A stretch of 54,437 nucleotides of DNA. Origin: Alphaproteobacteria bacterium (GTDB lineage Bacteria; Pseudomonadota; Alphaproteobacteria; Rs-D84; JAERRO01). The notes beneath the pieces were generated by a model that was not told the DNA's origin, ran no database searches, and saw only the letters and a list, made by a program, of their open reading frames with translations. The stretch is taken from contig JAERRO010000007.1 in NCBI GenBank assembly GCA_016735395.1, positions 1 to 54,437 on the forward strand. Direction: 5' to 3'. A program made the position numbers and the translations under genes. Shown one piece after another: positions 17,120-25,187 of the stretch; positions within the stretch are counted from its first letter, which is position 1; each line of letters starts with the position of its first letter.

Positions 17120-19651
17120 ATGGTAGAGAAAACAAAAAAAACGACTTCATCGACATCGAAGAAAGTTGTTAACGGGGTTCGTCATAGACTATTGAAAGAC
17201 AAATTATTGAGTAAAGACGAGTCTACGATGAGGTTATTTTCTTATATAAATAAGATATTACATAGATCCGAGAAGGGCGAGAGTTTTTTATCGATAAATT
17301 TACCGAACATAATAGTATGGCCACATAGCAATATGCACTTACGAATAGAAGGACCAGTAGTAGATTTATTATCTAAATTATATGCTAACCGAGAGTCATT
17401 CTTTATAACCACAAAAATAGGAGAATCAAAATCTGAAAAGGATGCTAAAAACTTATTATTGACAGGGACTTTTGGTTATATTGAGAAGTTTACTAAAATA
17501 TCGAATAACAGTTGCAGGTTATCTTTTAAAACGACGGTCAGAGGTAAAGCTAGCGGTCATCAGATAAGAGACAAGATATTGAGGTCTAAAGTTATGTTAA
17601 AAGATATAAATCTTGAGGACCTAAATAAAGGCAGTAATCCCAGAGAAAAAGCATTATTAAAAACAATATTGGGAACTGTGGTCTCTATAAGTTCGAAGAC
17701 TTCATTAAATTTTGAGAAGTTTCATTCATTAGAGGAGGCTTTTAACTCTAACAAGTGGGTATCTATAGACGGAGTATTGTCGTTAACAGGCCTACCTTAC
17801 GAGTTTGTATCTACCTTGTATAGCATTTCTAGTGCGGGAGTTATATTATCTAAAATACAGAACTTTTTATCAGAGGAGATAGAGAAGTTATCTATAGATA
17901 AAGAGATAGACGACAAAGTAGGGAAGAATATGAGCGAATTTCAAAGGAGTGTATATTTGCAGGAAAAGTTAAAGGTGATACAAGAAGAATTGGGAAATAA
18001 CGGAAAAGAGAAGATGTTAGAGAAGATGAAGGAGAAGAAAGTCCCTGAGAGGGTATTAAAGGTTATCACGAAAGAACTAGAGCGGTTAAGTACGATGTCT
18101 AGTATGTCTCCGGAGTCCTCTATAATAAAGCATTATGCAGAATGGATACTAGATTTACCGTGGGGTTCAGAGAAAAATTCTCCATTGAATCTCTTGAAGG
18201 CGAAGAAAGTGCTAGATGCAGATCATTACGGGATAAAAAAAGCAAAAGAACGAATATTAGAGATGTTATCTGTATACAGTAGAAAAGGCGACTTGAGTAA
18301 TAACATTTTATGTTTTGTAGGGCCTCCAGGTGTGGGTAAAACTTCATTAGTGAGTTCTATATCGACTGTATTAAATAGACCTTTAGTAAAAATATCTTTA
18401 GGCGGTATAAGCGACGAGTCGGAGATCCGAGGACACCGTAGAACCTATATAGGGGCTCAACCCGGTAGAATAGTTAATGCACTAAAGCAGAGTAAAACCT
18501 TATCTCCTGTCATACTGTTAGACGAGATAGACAAGATTCATAGCGGAAGTCATGGAAGTCCTATTTCGGCTTTATTAGAGGTATTAGACCCCTCACAAAA
18601 CAAGCACTTTAGAGACAACTTTATGGAGTTCGACATAGATCTATCGGGCATTATATTTATAGCTACTGCGAACAATCTAGACAATATACCATTACCGTTA
18701 TTAGACAGAATAGAAGTCATCAACTTATCTTCTTATTCTGAATTGGAGAAATTAAAAATAGCTAAAAAGCATATATTACCTAGAGCGATAGAAAAGATAG
18801 GTATAAGAAAAAGTGAGTTTAGCATCAGCGAATCTGCCTTAAAAGATTTAATACATAATTACACTATAGAAGCGGGTGTCAGACTGTTATCTAAAAACAT
18901 AGAGAAGCTACTCCGCAAATCGTTGAGTATGTTATTAAGTATTGAAGACGATGAGACTACTACACCGTCGAAAAAGAAGATAATTGTCAGCAAAGAAAAT
19001 CTAAACAACTTTATAGATCCCGTCGCAAAAGAAATAGAAGTAAATCCTAAACCGCGAGTTGGCAAAGTAAATATATTATCGGTCGGTCAGTTCGGTGGCA
19101 GTTTAAAACAGTTAGAGACGATAAAAGTGTCAGGGGTTCCACAGGTAATAAAAACGGGGTTATTAAAAGAGCAGTTTCAAGAAAGCATAGATGTAGCTTT
19201 AGCCTGGATAAAGTCTAATATAAATCTACTAGGCATAAGTTCTTCTGTTATAGAAGGACATACTCTATATGTCCACATACCACATTCCAGCGGTATAGAA
19301 GGACCGAGTGCGGGACTTGCTATAACAACTTCGTTGGTATCTACTCTATTAAAGGTTCCCGTGAGAGGAGATATAGCAATGACGGGCGAGATTAGTTTAA
19401 CAGGCGATGCATTAGCGGTAGGAGGAGTTGTAGAGAAGATTATGGGGGCTTATTCTAAAGGCATTAAAAAAATCATAGTTCCACGGAGTGTTCTACCTGT
19501 AATAAAAGAACTAGATACGGAGATAAGGGACAATGTAGAAATTATAGCCGTCGACTCAATATTAGAAGTGTTAAAATTAACGATATTGGGTTTCGAAGAT
19601 AAATTTGACTCTATAAATTTATCTCGTCATTCTTATATAGGTTATCGTTAA
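17120..19651 (+). CDS. lon: ATP-dependent protease Lon
   Basis: Lon degrades misfolded and regulatory proteins in the cytoplasm as an AAA+ hexamer. I start it at the ATG at 17120 (843 residues, MVEKTKK…) because AAGGAG lies seven bases upstream; the track's TTG at 17060 falls inside the probable promoter. Domains in order are the N-terminal substrate domain, a coiled coil (MSEFQRSVYLQEKLKVIQEELG), the AAA+ core with Walker A GPPGVGKTSL and the GHRRTYIGAQPGR and LLDEIDKI boxes, and the proteolytic domain. The last has HIPHSSGIEGPSAGLA, where the serine of GPSAG is the nucleophile, and a downstream lysine in GVVEKIMGAYSKGIKK. HU lies downstream, as in many proteobacteria. Confidence 0.96.
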   Translation: MVEKTKKTTSSTSKKVVNGVRHRLLKDKLLSKDESTMRLFSYINKILHRSEKGESFLSINLPNIIVWPHSNMHLRIEGPVVDLLSKLYANRESFFITTKIGESKSEKDAKNLLLTGTFGYIEKFTKISNNSCRLSFKTTVRGKASGHQIRDKILRSKVMLKDINLEDLNKGSNPREKALLKTILGTVVSISSKTSLNFEKFHSLEEAFNSNKWVSIDGVLSLTGLPYEFVSTLYSISSAGVILSKIQNFLSEEIEKLSIDKEIDDKVGKNMSEFQRSVYLQEKLKVIQEELGNNGKEKMLEKMKEKKVPERVLKVITKELERLSTMSSMSPESSIIKHYAEWILDLPWGSEKNSPLNLLKAKKVLDADHYGIKKAKERILEMLSVYSRKGDLSNNILCFVGPPGVGKTSLVSSISTVLNRPLVKISLGGISDESEIRGHRRTYIGAQPGRIVNALKQSKTLSPVILLDEIDKIHSGSHGSPISALLEVLDPSQNKHFRDNFMEFDIDLSGIIFIATANNLDNIPLPLLDRIEVINLSSYSELEKLKIAKKHILPRAIEKIGIRKSEFSISESALKDLIHNYTIEAGVRLLSKNIEKLLRKSLSMLLSIEDDETTTPSKKKIIVSKENLNNFIDPVAKEIEVNPKPRVGKVNILSVGQFGGSLKQLETIKVSGVPQVIKTGLLKEQFQESIDVALAWIKSNINLLGISSSVIEGHTLYVHIPHSSGIEGPSAGLAITTSLVSTLLKVPVRGDIAMTGEISLTGDALAVGGVVEKIMGAYSKGIKKIIVPRSVLPVIKELDTEIRDNVEIIAVDSILEVLKLTILGFEDKFDSINLSRHSYIGYR

Positions 19652-19705
19652 AGTATACAGATAAATCTGTTTGCAAGAAGTTAGAAAATAAAGTATTATA
19701 ACGAT

Positions 19706-20197
19706 ATGTCAAAAGTAGTAAGTTTTTTTAAAGATAAGTTAAAGTTAAACTATATATCTGCTCGCATACTATTTGTTGCTATAATCATATTCGTGTTATT
19801 AGTTTTATTATTTCCAAAGGGCGACTTGACGACTAGCGATTTAGTTTATGTGTGTCCGTTGGGAGACAGTCTTCTTAACGAAGATGTATTTAGCATATTG
19901 ACATACGGGTTATATATAGGACTACTCATAAACATTCTATCTTTTTTAAGCCATTATGTAAAAGTAGTGATAGAAGGTTCTAGAGTATCGTGGAAGAAAG
20001 TGGATCAAATGATACTAGGACTACTGTTGACCGTCTTGATATATTCATTTATAATAGTTGTATTAGGTGGCAAGGGAAATTATCAAAAGGTATATGTTAG
20101 CAATCTAGGCAAAAGTTATATGTTATGCCGTCCAGACTCAAAAGGATCTAGAGGCATTCCCCCAGAAAATGTTTCTATAAAAAAACGAAACAAGTAG
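19706..20197 (+). CDS. unrecognised three-pass membrane protein
   Basis: This 163-residue protein is not recognised. It has three hydrophobic stretches (about residues 18–38, 62–86 and 103–124) separated by short charged loops. The C-terminal tail is basic (KVYVSNLGKSYMLCRPDSKGSRG… KKRNK). The loop after the first segment contains DLVYVCPLGDSLLN. It starts 54 bases after lon on the same strand and probably reads through from it. Codon choice is like that of its neighbours, so there is no sign of recent transfer. Confidence 0.65.
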   Translation: MSKVVSFFKDKLKLNYISARILFVAIIIFVLLVLLFPKGDLTTSDLVYVCPLGDSLLNEDVFSILTYGLYIGLLINILSFLSHYVKVVIEGSRVSWKKVDQMILGLLLTVLIYSFIIVVLGGKGNYQKVYVSNLGKSYMLCRPDSKGSRGIPPENVSIKKRNK

Positions 20198-20214
20198 AAG
20201 AAGAACCATAAATT

Positions 20215-20298
20215 TGGTGGGCATAAAAGGACTTGAACCTTCAAGGATTACTCCGGTAGATTTTGAGTCTACTGCGTCTACCATTCCGCCATATGCCC
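20215..20298 (-). tRNA. tRNA-Leu (anticodon CAA)
   Basis: On the minus strand a full cloverleaf can be drawn. The acceptor stem is GGGCATA/TATGCCC with discriminator A and an encoded CCA. The anticodon stem is GTAGA/TCTAC with loop CTCAAAA, giving anticodon CAA, which reads UUG. The T arm is GAAGG-TTCAAGT-CCTTT. The variable region is longer than in class I tRNAs, as expected for leucine. Confidence 0.92.
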
Positions 20299-20308
20299 AT
20301 TATTTACA

Positions 20309-20336
20309 ATATTACTAAAAAAAGTAGAAAAATCAA
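20309..20336 (-). promoter_or_regulatory. tRNA-Leu promoter
   Basis: Minus strand: TTGATT (20331–20336), 16 bases, TAATAT (20309–20314). This ends 10 bases before the mature 5' end of the tRNA. Confidence 0.5.
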
Positions 20337-20364
20337 TAGTAGCCTGAAACTTTATGATATTACC

Positions 20365-20393
20365 TTGACATTTGCCTCTACAACCACTATACT
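20365..20393 (+). promoter_or_regulatory. strong sigma-70 promoter of the HU gene
   Basis: TTGACA (20365–20370), 17 bases, TATACT (20388–20393). The expected start site near 20400 coincides with the perfect 14-base palindrome AGTTTCTAGAAACT (20399–20412), which could act as an operator or as a 5' stabilising hairpin. Confidence 0.75.
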
Positions 20394-20444
20394 GCGGTAG
20401 TTTCTAGAAACTTATCTAGAAATAGTCTACAAAGGAGATTAACT

Positions 20445-20729
20445 ATGGCGAACACATTTTCAAAATTAGAATTAGCATCAGCGATATCTGATAAACAAGA
20501 AATCAGTCAAGCATCAGCTAATGAATTAGTCCAAGCAGTTCTAGGAACTATTATGGAAGAAGTCAAAAACGGCAAAGAAGTTCGGCTAATGGGTTTTGGA
20601 ACATTTTCTAAAGCACATAGAAAAGCTACAACAGGTAGAAATCCATCTACAGGTGAGAGCATAAAGATATCTGCTTCAAACAGACCTAAATTTAAAGCTG
20701 GAAAAGGTTTTAAAGATCTTCTAAACTAA
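20445..20729 (+). CDS. DNA-binding protein HU
   Basis: HU is the histone-like protein that bends and compacts DNA. The 94-residue product matches the family closely: N-terminal helices (KLELASAISDKQEISQASANELVQAVLGTI), then the beta arms with VRLMGFGTFSKAHRKATTGRNPSTGESIKI and PKFKAGKGFKDLLN. The proline-containing arm tip (GRNPSTGE) is conserved. AAAGGAG precedes the ATG and a clean terminator follows. It has its own strong promoter, which fits an abundant protein. Confidence 0.96.
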   Translation: MANTFSKLELASAISDKQEISQASANELVQAVLGTIMEEVKNGKEVRLMGFGTFSKAHRKATTGRNPSTGESIKISASNRPKFKAGKGFKDLLN

Positions 20730-20756
20730 TTTAAGTTTAAAAAACATAAATAAAAA

Positions 20757-20783
20757 GAGCCTACGAAAGTAGGCTTTTTTTTA
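20757..20783 (+). terminator. Rho-independent terminator after HU
   Basis: AGCCTAC-GAAA-GTAGGCT followed by TTTTTTT. An A-tract on the other side means it may also work in reverse. Confidence 0.85.
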
Positions 20784-20842
20784 TTAAGTTGAATAAAAGA
20801 CTAATATATACTATAATATATAAAGTTATAGTAGGAGAGTAA

Positions 20843-22507
20843 ATGTTAGATATAATACAGAATAGTATTTTTATAGAGATAGCAATACTATTATTATTGG
20901 GTACAGGTTTAAGTATATTGGCACTAAAGTTTAAACAGCCATTATTGATAGTATTCATATTGACAGGATTTTTAGCAGGGCCGGCAGTTCTAAATATAGT
21001 CCATTCTCCGGATCTATTAAAATTTTTATCCCATATAGGAATAACGATATTATTATTTTTGGTCGGATTAAAATTAGATCTAAAGATGGTGAAGAATGTC
21101 GGGACGACGGCCTTATTGACAGGTCTAGGTCAAATATTATTCACGGCTTTATTCGGATTTTGGATATGCAGATTATTAGGTTTAAGTTCTTTAATAAGTC
21201 TGTATGTATCGATAGCTCTAACATTTTCTAGTACGATAATAATAATCAAGTTATTGTCGGACAAGCGAGAGGTAGACTCATTACACGGTAGAATATCTTT
21301 AGGATTTTTAATAGTCCAAGATTTATTCGTAATAATAGCGATGATAGTGTTCTCTGCGTTCGGTATGGACAGTCAGGCAGAAGGCGGATCTATAGCTATG
21401 TTGTTAGGTTCTCTATTGTTATTAGTGGTGTGTCTAATTTTATTTATAAAGTTCTTCGCAGAGAGGGTATTAAGTTTTATATCTAAATCGTCAGAACTGT
21501 TATTATTATTCGCAATAAGTCTAGCGATGATAATGAGCGGGATAACAGAATTATTAGGTCTAGGTATGGAGTTGGGAGGACTAATAGCGGGAATAGCTTT
21601 AGCCTCAACTAGTTCTAGAGACTCTATAGCATCTCGTCTTTCAGGTTTGAGGGATTTTTTATTATTTTTCTTCTTCGTATCATTAGGATTATCTATAGAA
21701 TTCGGTGCATTGTCCAGTCAGATAGTTCCGGCGGTAATATTATCATTATTTATCTTGATAGGAAACCCTTTAATAGTGATGATAATATTAGGATTATTGG
21801 GGTATAGAAAAAGGACAGGATTTTTAGCGGGTCTAACTGTTGCTCAAATAAGCGAATTTTCTTTAATATTTTTACAAATGGGAGAAAAATCTGGTCATGT
21901 CCCACGAGATGTTATAAGTATGGTGACGATAGTAGGTCTATTAACCATAGCGGTATGTTCGTATATGATGATGTATTCGCACCAGCTTTACAATATATTA
22001 CAAAAATATTTAAGTATCTTCGAGGGTCGTCATACAAAGAGAAAAGTATCAGAATACAAGCAGTTTAATTATGACATAGTGGTGTTAGGACTAGGAAATT
22101 ATGGACAAATGATAATGGAAGAGTTAAAGAATCAGGACTTTAAAGTATTTGGGGTAGACTTCAATCAAGAGAATGTCAATATGATGAAAAAAAAGGGCTA
22201 TGATGTCTCACAGGCAGATATATCAGATGTCGAGAGTTTATCTTCGCTACCTATATTACAGTCGAATGTGTGTGTGTGTGTGACGACACCTTCGTCTTAC
22301 AGTGCCCTTGTAACTATAGACCCTAGACATATATTATTACAGCACCTAAAGAATAACAAATATAAAGGTCGTGTAGTAATGAGAGCCGGCAGTAATAACG
22401 AGGTAGACATTCTAAAGAAAATAGGGGTAGAAATAGTGCTAAACCCTTACCAGTATAGTGCTAAATATCTACATATGATGTTAAATAGAAGGAAAAAATT
22501 GCTATGA
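20843..22507 (+). CDS. CPA2-family cation/proton antiporter with RCK domain (KefB/YbaL type)
   Basis: Likely a potassium (or other cation)/proton antiporter of the inner membrane. About twelve hydrophobic segments fill residues 1–385. They include the CPA2 features GFLAGPAVLNIVHSPDLLKFLSHIGITILLFLVGLKLD and ALTFSSTIIIIKLLSDKRE, and the core segment LGFLIVQDLFVIIAMIV. A TrkA-N (RCK) nucleotide-binding domain closes the protein (YDIVVLGLGNYGQMIMEELKNQDFKVFGVD, near residue 412). The total of 554 residues is typical. A seven-unit TG repeat lies in the RCK coding region (22267–22280). AGGAG precedes the ATG, and the stop overlaps engB by ATGA. Confidence 0.88.
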   Translation: MLDIIQNSIFIEIAILLLLGTGLSILALKFKQPLLIVFILTGFLAGPAVLNIVHSPDLLKFLSHIGITILLFLVGLKLDLKMVKNVGTTALLTGLGQILFTALFGFWICRLLGLSSLISLYVSIALTFSSTIIIIKLLSDKREVDSLHGRISLGFLIVQDLFVIIAMIVFSAFGMDSQAEGGSIAMLLGSLLLLVVCLILFIKFFAERVLSFISKSSELLLLFAISLAMIMSGITELLGLGMELGGLIAGIALASTSSRDSIASRLSGLRDFLLFFFFVSLGLSIEFGALSSQIVPAVILSLFILIGNPLIVMIILGLLGYRKRTGFLAGLTVAQISEFSLIFLQMGEKSGHVPRDVISMVTIVGLLTIAVCSYMMMYSHQLYNILQKYLSIFEGRHTKRKVSEYKQFNYDIVVLGLGNYGQMIMEELKNQDFKVFGVDFNQENVNMMKKKGYDVSQADISDVESLSSLPILQSNVCVCVTTPSSYSALVTIDPRHILLQHLKNNKYKGRVVMRAGSNNEVDILKKIGVEIVLNPYQYSAKYLHMMLNRRKKLL

Positions 22508-23100
22508 GGGATTACAAATTTCTAGGATCCTTCAGAGAGGACAATCACCCGTCTCATCTACCGATATTTCCGGCGACTGTGTGGATAGGCAGATCGAATA
22601 GTGGAAAAAGTTCTTTAATCAATGCAGTCAGCGGTAAAAACAGACTTGCCTTTACATCGAAACTACCAGGTAGAACAAGAGACATAGTATATTTTGGAGA
22701 TAAAAACAGCTATTATATAGATCTACCAGGTTATGGTTTTGCTAAAGCGGGAGACAGTCATAAAGACTTTTGGGAGAAGTCCTTGAGTAGCTTTATATTA
22801 AAGAACGACTGTATCAGTATGATATTTTTACTAATAGACAGCCGAAGATCTTTTCAACCACTAGACATAGAGATGTTAGACTGGCTAGAGTTAAACGATT
22901 TACCGTATCAGGTAATTTTAACAAAGATAGACAAATTAAAATTGAAAGAACTAGAAAGAGTAAAAAAGGAAATCGAGTCATTGTATAAACTCAAAAGAGA
23001 AGTATTGATCAGCTCTAGCAAAACAAAAAAAGGCATAACAGAAATCCGCTATGCTATAGAGGACAATAACAACTTATTCTTCACTAACCGACACCAGTAA
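22504..23100 (+). CDS. engB: ribosome biogenesis GTP-binding protein EngB/YsxC
   Basis: EngB (YihA/YsxC) is a TRAFAC-class GTPase needed for late 50S assembly. The 198-residue protein has all G motifs: GRSNSGKSSLIN (G1), PGRTRDIVYF (switch region), DLPGYGFAKAG (G3, with the family-specific DLPGYG) and LTKIDKL (G4). The length is normal. It is translationally coupled to the antiporter gene through an ATGA overlap. Confidence 0.93.
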   Translation: MRDYKFLGSFREDNHPSHLPIFPATVWIGRSNSGKSSLINAVSGKNRLAFTSKLPGRTRDIVYFGDKNSYYIDLPGYGFAKAGDSHKDFWEKSLSSFILKNDCISMIFLLIDSRRSFQPLDIEMLDWLELNDLPYQVILTKIDKLKLKELERVKKEIESLYKLKREVLISSSKTKKGITEIRYAIEDNNNLFFTNRHQ

Positions 23101-23180
23101 AAAAACGGTATAATTTAAACTTTTATACTATATATTTATTATACAGATTATTAAGATTAGATATTTTAACAGGAAGATAA

Positions 23181-23573
23181 TTATCTATTCATTTTTTTGA
23201 GATAATTATTTAAAGAGTTTAAAATTTTAGATTCTTGATCGCCAGAAAAAATTTCTATCTGTTCTATCTGTTCTATTATTTTTTCAACAAAACTACTACT
23301 TACCACCCCTTTAACAGAGTAGTTATTTGGTATCTTTATAATAGGATGACAAGAAAGATAACTATCTTTATCAAGATAAAAACATTCTTCTTTTGTTATT
23401 TTAATACAGTGATACATCGGTCTATTTTTTGAGTTAATTTTCAAACACCACCCTTCACTAATATAAACACAGACTGCTATGATATTGTCATCTGGATCTT
23501 TTCCTCTAAAATTTTGTAATGCATCAAACATCACAACATCGCCTACACTAAGATCGCCAGGAGTAAAGTCCAT
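23181..23573 (-). CDS. probable toxin partner of the Panacea-type toxin–antitoxin pair
   Basis: This 130-residue protein follows the Panacea gene with no gap (its ATG directly follows the antitoxin TAA). The N-terminal part (LSVGDVVMFDALQNF, VCVYISEGWCLKINSKNRP, HCIKITKEECFYLDKDSYLSCHPIIKI) looks like a small beta-barrel. The C terminus is helical (VEKIIEQIEQIEIF…NNYLKKMNR). Small beta-rich proteins of this kind are found beside Panacea antitoxins. I infer the toxin role from position; no catalytic residues can be named. The next gene downstream is convergent engB. Confidence 0.6.
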   Translation of the reverse strand: MDFTPGDLSVGDVVMFDALQNFRGKDPDDNIIAVCVYISEGWCLKINSKNRPMYHCIKITKEECFYLDKDSYLSCHPIIKIPNNYSVKGVVSSSFVEKIIEQIEQIEIFSGDQESKILNSLNNYLKKMNR

Positions 23574-24092
23574 TTAAATTACCATAAGTTTTGAGATTTT
23601 TTTTAATTCTTCTTTTAATTCTTCGTCATTTATCATATCTTCAAAAGGAATTGGCGGAGAATTAGACTCCCTATTTTTACGAGCTTTTTTCCAACATTCT
23701 TCATTGTGATTTTTAGTTTCAACTTCAGAAAAATCTAAATTATCATATTCTTTTATTCCAAAATCTAGTGCTTCCAAGTCGCTTTTTGATAGCATTGATA
23801 AATTTGCGGGTCTAGACACGGATAAAATATTCTTATCGACTTTTGTAAAAGGAAAGTCTTTGTTTATATCATTTTGCTTAATGATATCGTATATTCCTAC
23901 AGGCACTGTTCCGTATCTCATTGCTACATAGTTGTCTCCAGTTATAGGTCTTCCATATGTATTTAAATGATACCTTTCAGCCTCAAAAAAAACTTTTATT
24001 ATATTATATTGATCAGACTTATTCATCTTATCTATAACATATAACAAAGCCTCTAAAGCCTTTTTGTAATTAGGTGTAAACTCAATAGAAAT
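23574..24092 (-). CDS. Panacea-domain (DUF4065, SocA-like) antitoxin
   Basis: The Panacea domain is a promiscuous antitoxin module that neutralises varied toxins encoded next to it. Visible hallmarks are IIKVFFEAERYHLNTYGRPITGDNYVAMRYGTVPVGIYDII. The track starts at a TTG (24047), but the domain's first helix (TPNYKKALEALLYVIDK) begins upstream in the same frame with no stop. AAAGGAG lies six bases before an in-frame ATT at 24092, and no ATG, GTG or TTG is available there. I therefore propose an AUU start (172 residues). The alternatives are the TTG start, or a mutated start codon. The promoter is at 24119–24147. Confidence 0.72.
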   Translation of the reverse strand: MSIEFTPNYKKALEALLYVIDKMNKSDQYNIIKVFFEAERYHLNTYGRPITGDNYVAMRYGTVPVGIYDIIKQNDINKDFPFTKVDKNILSVSRPANLSMLSKSDLEALDFGIKEYDNLDFSEVETKNHNEECWKKARKNRESNSPPIPFEDMINDEELKEELKKISKLMVI

Positions 24093-24118
24093 AAGATTCT
24101 CCTTTATTTGTTTTAATT

Positions 24119-24147
24119 ATTGTATAGCAATTTACTTATACGGTCAA
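24119..24147 (-). promoter_or_regulatory. promoter of the Panacea toxin–antitoxin operon
   Basis: Minus strand: TTGACC (24142–24147), 17 bases, TACAAT (24119–24124). A short inverted repeat GTATA…TATAC (24122–24126 and 24136–24140) lies within it and may be an autoregulatory site. Confidence 0.6.
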
Positions 24148-24303
24148 ATTTTTTATAATGTATTTTAAAGCAAGAACTAAATATAACCTTTTATAAATAT
24201 ATCACAAAATGACAAAAAAATCAAGTAAAAAGCTCTGTGATATAGTATAATTTTCTTGAAAATCCATATTATATAATATATTCTAATTGACAAAGGACTA
24301 TTT

Positions 24304-24816
24304 ATGAGGAAGCTTCACATTATAATATTGATAATTGCTATATCGTTTATATTGGATCAGTTAACGAAGTTTATAATAATGGGTCAGTTTTTCGAGGTGG
24401 TTCCCCTTTACAGTCTTGAGTTATTGCCCGAAGTATTTTTATATAAAGTGAGCAGTTTTTTCAATTTAGTATTGGTGTATAACACAGGTTCTAGTTTCAG
24501 TCTTGGTGCAGAGATAGGCATAAAAATGCCGTGGATTTTCTTAATTATTTATGTTCTAATAATGTCGTACTTGATCCGTCTACTATTTATCGGCGATAGA
24601 AGATTTGAGATAGTATCTTTATCGTTAGTGTTAGGTGGAGCATTGGGGAATTTTATAGACAGGATCAGATTTAACAGTGTCGTAGACTTCCTACATTTTC
24701 ACGGCTGGGGTTATCATTGGCCGGTGTTTAATCTAGCCGACAGTTTCATAGTTATAGGTGTTTTTCTGTATATAATTTGCGGTATAACCGCATCAAAAAA
24801 GAAGGTTATAAAGTGA
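24304..24816 (+). CDS. lspA: lipoprotein signal peptidase LspA
   Basis: LspA (signal peptidase II) cuts prolipoproteins after lipidation, here relevant to BamD. The 170-residue protein has four membrane segments. It has the conserved patches VYNTGSSFSLG, LGGALGNFIDRI and VVDFLHFH…HWPVFNLADSFIVIG, and the aspartates in NFID and NLAD are the catalytic pair. AAAGGA precedes the ATG. It is coupled to rbfA by a GTGA overlap. Confidence 0.94.
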   Translation: MRKLHIIILIIAISFILDQLTKFIIMGQFFEVVPLYSLELLPEVFLYKVSSFFNLVLVYNTGSSFSLGAEIGIKMPWIFLIIYVLIMSYLIRLLFIGDRRFEIVSLSLVLGGALGNFIDRIRFNSVVDFLHFHGWGYHWPVFNLADSFIVIGVFLYIICGITASKKKVIK

Positions 24817-25175
24817 TTTTACCAAACATAGAAAAGACAAACAAAAAGTACATTAGGGAGCAACAGATAGCCGAAGAATCTTATAAACGGCTTATCCAAA
24901 TTATGAGGGATCTGACGGACGAAGACGAGAATTTATCTGGGATTAAGATTACTAAAGTGAGGGCAAAAGGGCTACAAGTTTTACGAATTTATGTAGACGG
25001 TTGTTCTACGGCACAGTTAAAGTCTCTGAACGGCGAGTATAAGAACCGTATCCGCCATCTACTAGGCAAATCTCTTCAGCTCCGCTACAGTCTCAGCATT
25101 TCATTTTATATAGACACCGAGTTATCGGCTAGAGAAGAGTTAGAAAATCTTTTACACGACAACGATCTATCGTAG
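24813..25175 (+). CDS. rbfA: ribosome-binding factor A
   Basis: RbfA binds the 30S subunit and helps mature the 16S rRNA 5' end. I prefer the GTG at 24813 (120 residues) over the track's ATG at 24777. GAAGG lies about eight bases before it, and GTGA overlaps the lspA stop. The family pattern is visible: REQQIAEESYKRLIQIMRDL, LSGIKITKVRAKGLQVLRIYVDG, NRIRHLLGKSLQLRYSLSISFYID. It is normally next to infB or truB; here it sits behind lspA. Confidence 0.88.
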   Translation: MILPNIEKTNKKYIREQQIAEESYKRLIQIMRDLTDEDENLSGIKITKVRAKGLQVLRIYVDGCSTAQLKSLNGEYKNRIRHLLGKSLQLRYSLSISFYIDTELSAREELENLLHDNDLS

Positions 25176-25187
25176 GTCTACTAGTTT

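Noticed and set aside
24777-24812. ATG start of rbfA proposed by the ORF track
   Set aside because: It lies well inside lspA with no ribosome binding site, while the GTG at 24813 has GAAGG and a GTGA overlap.
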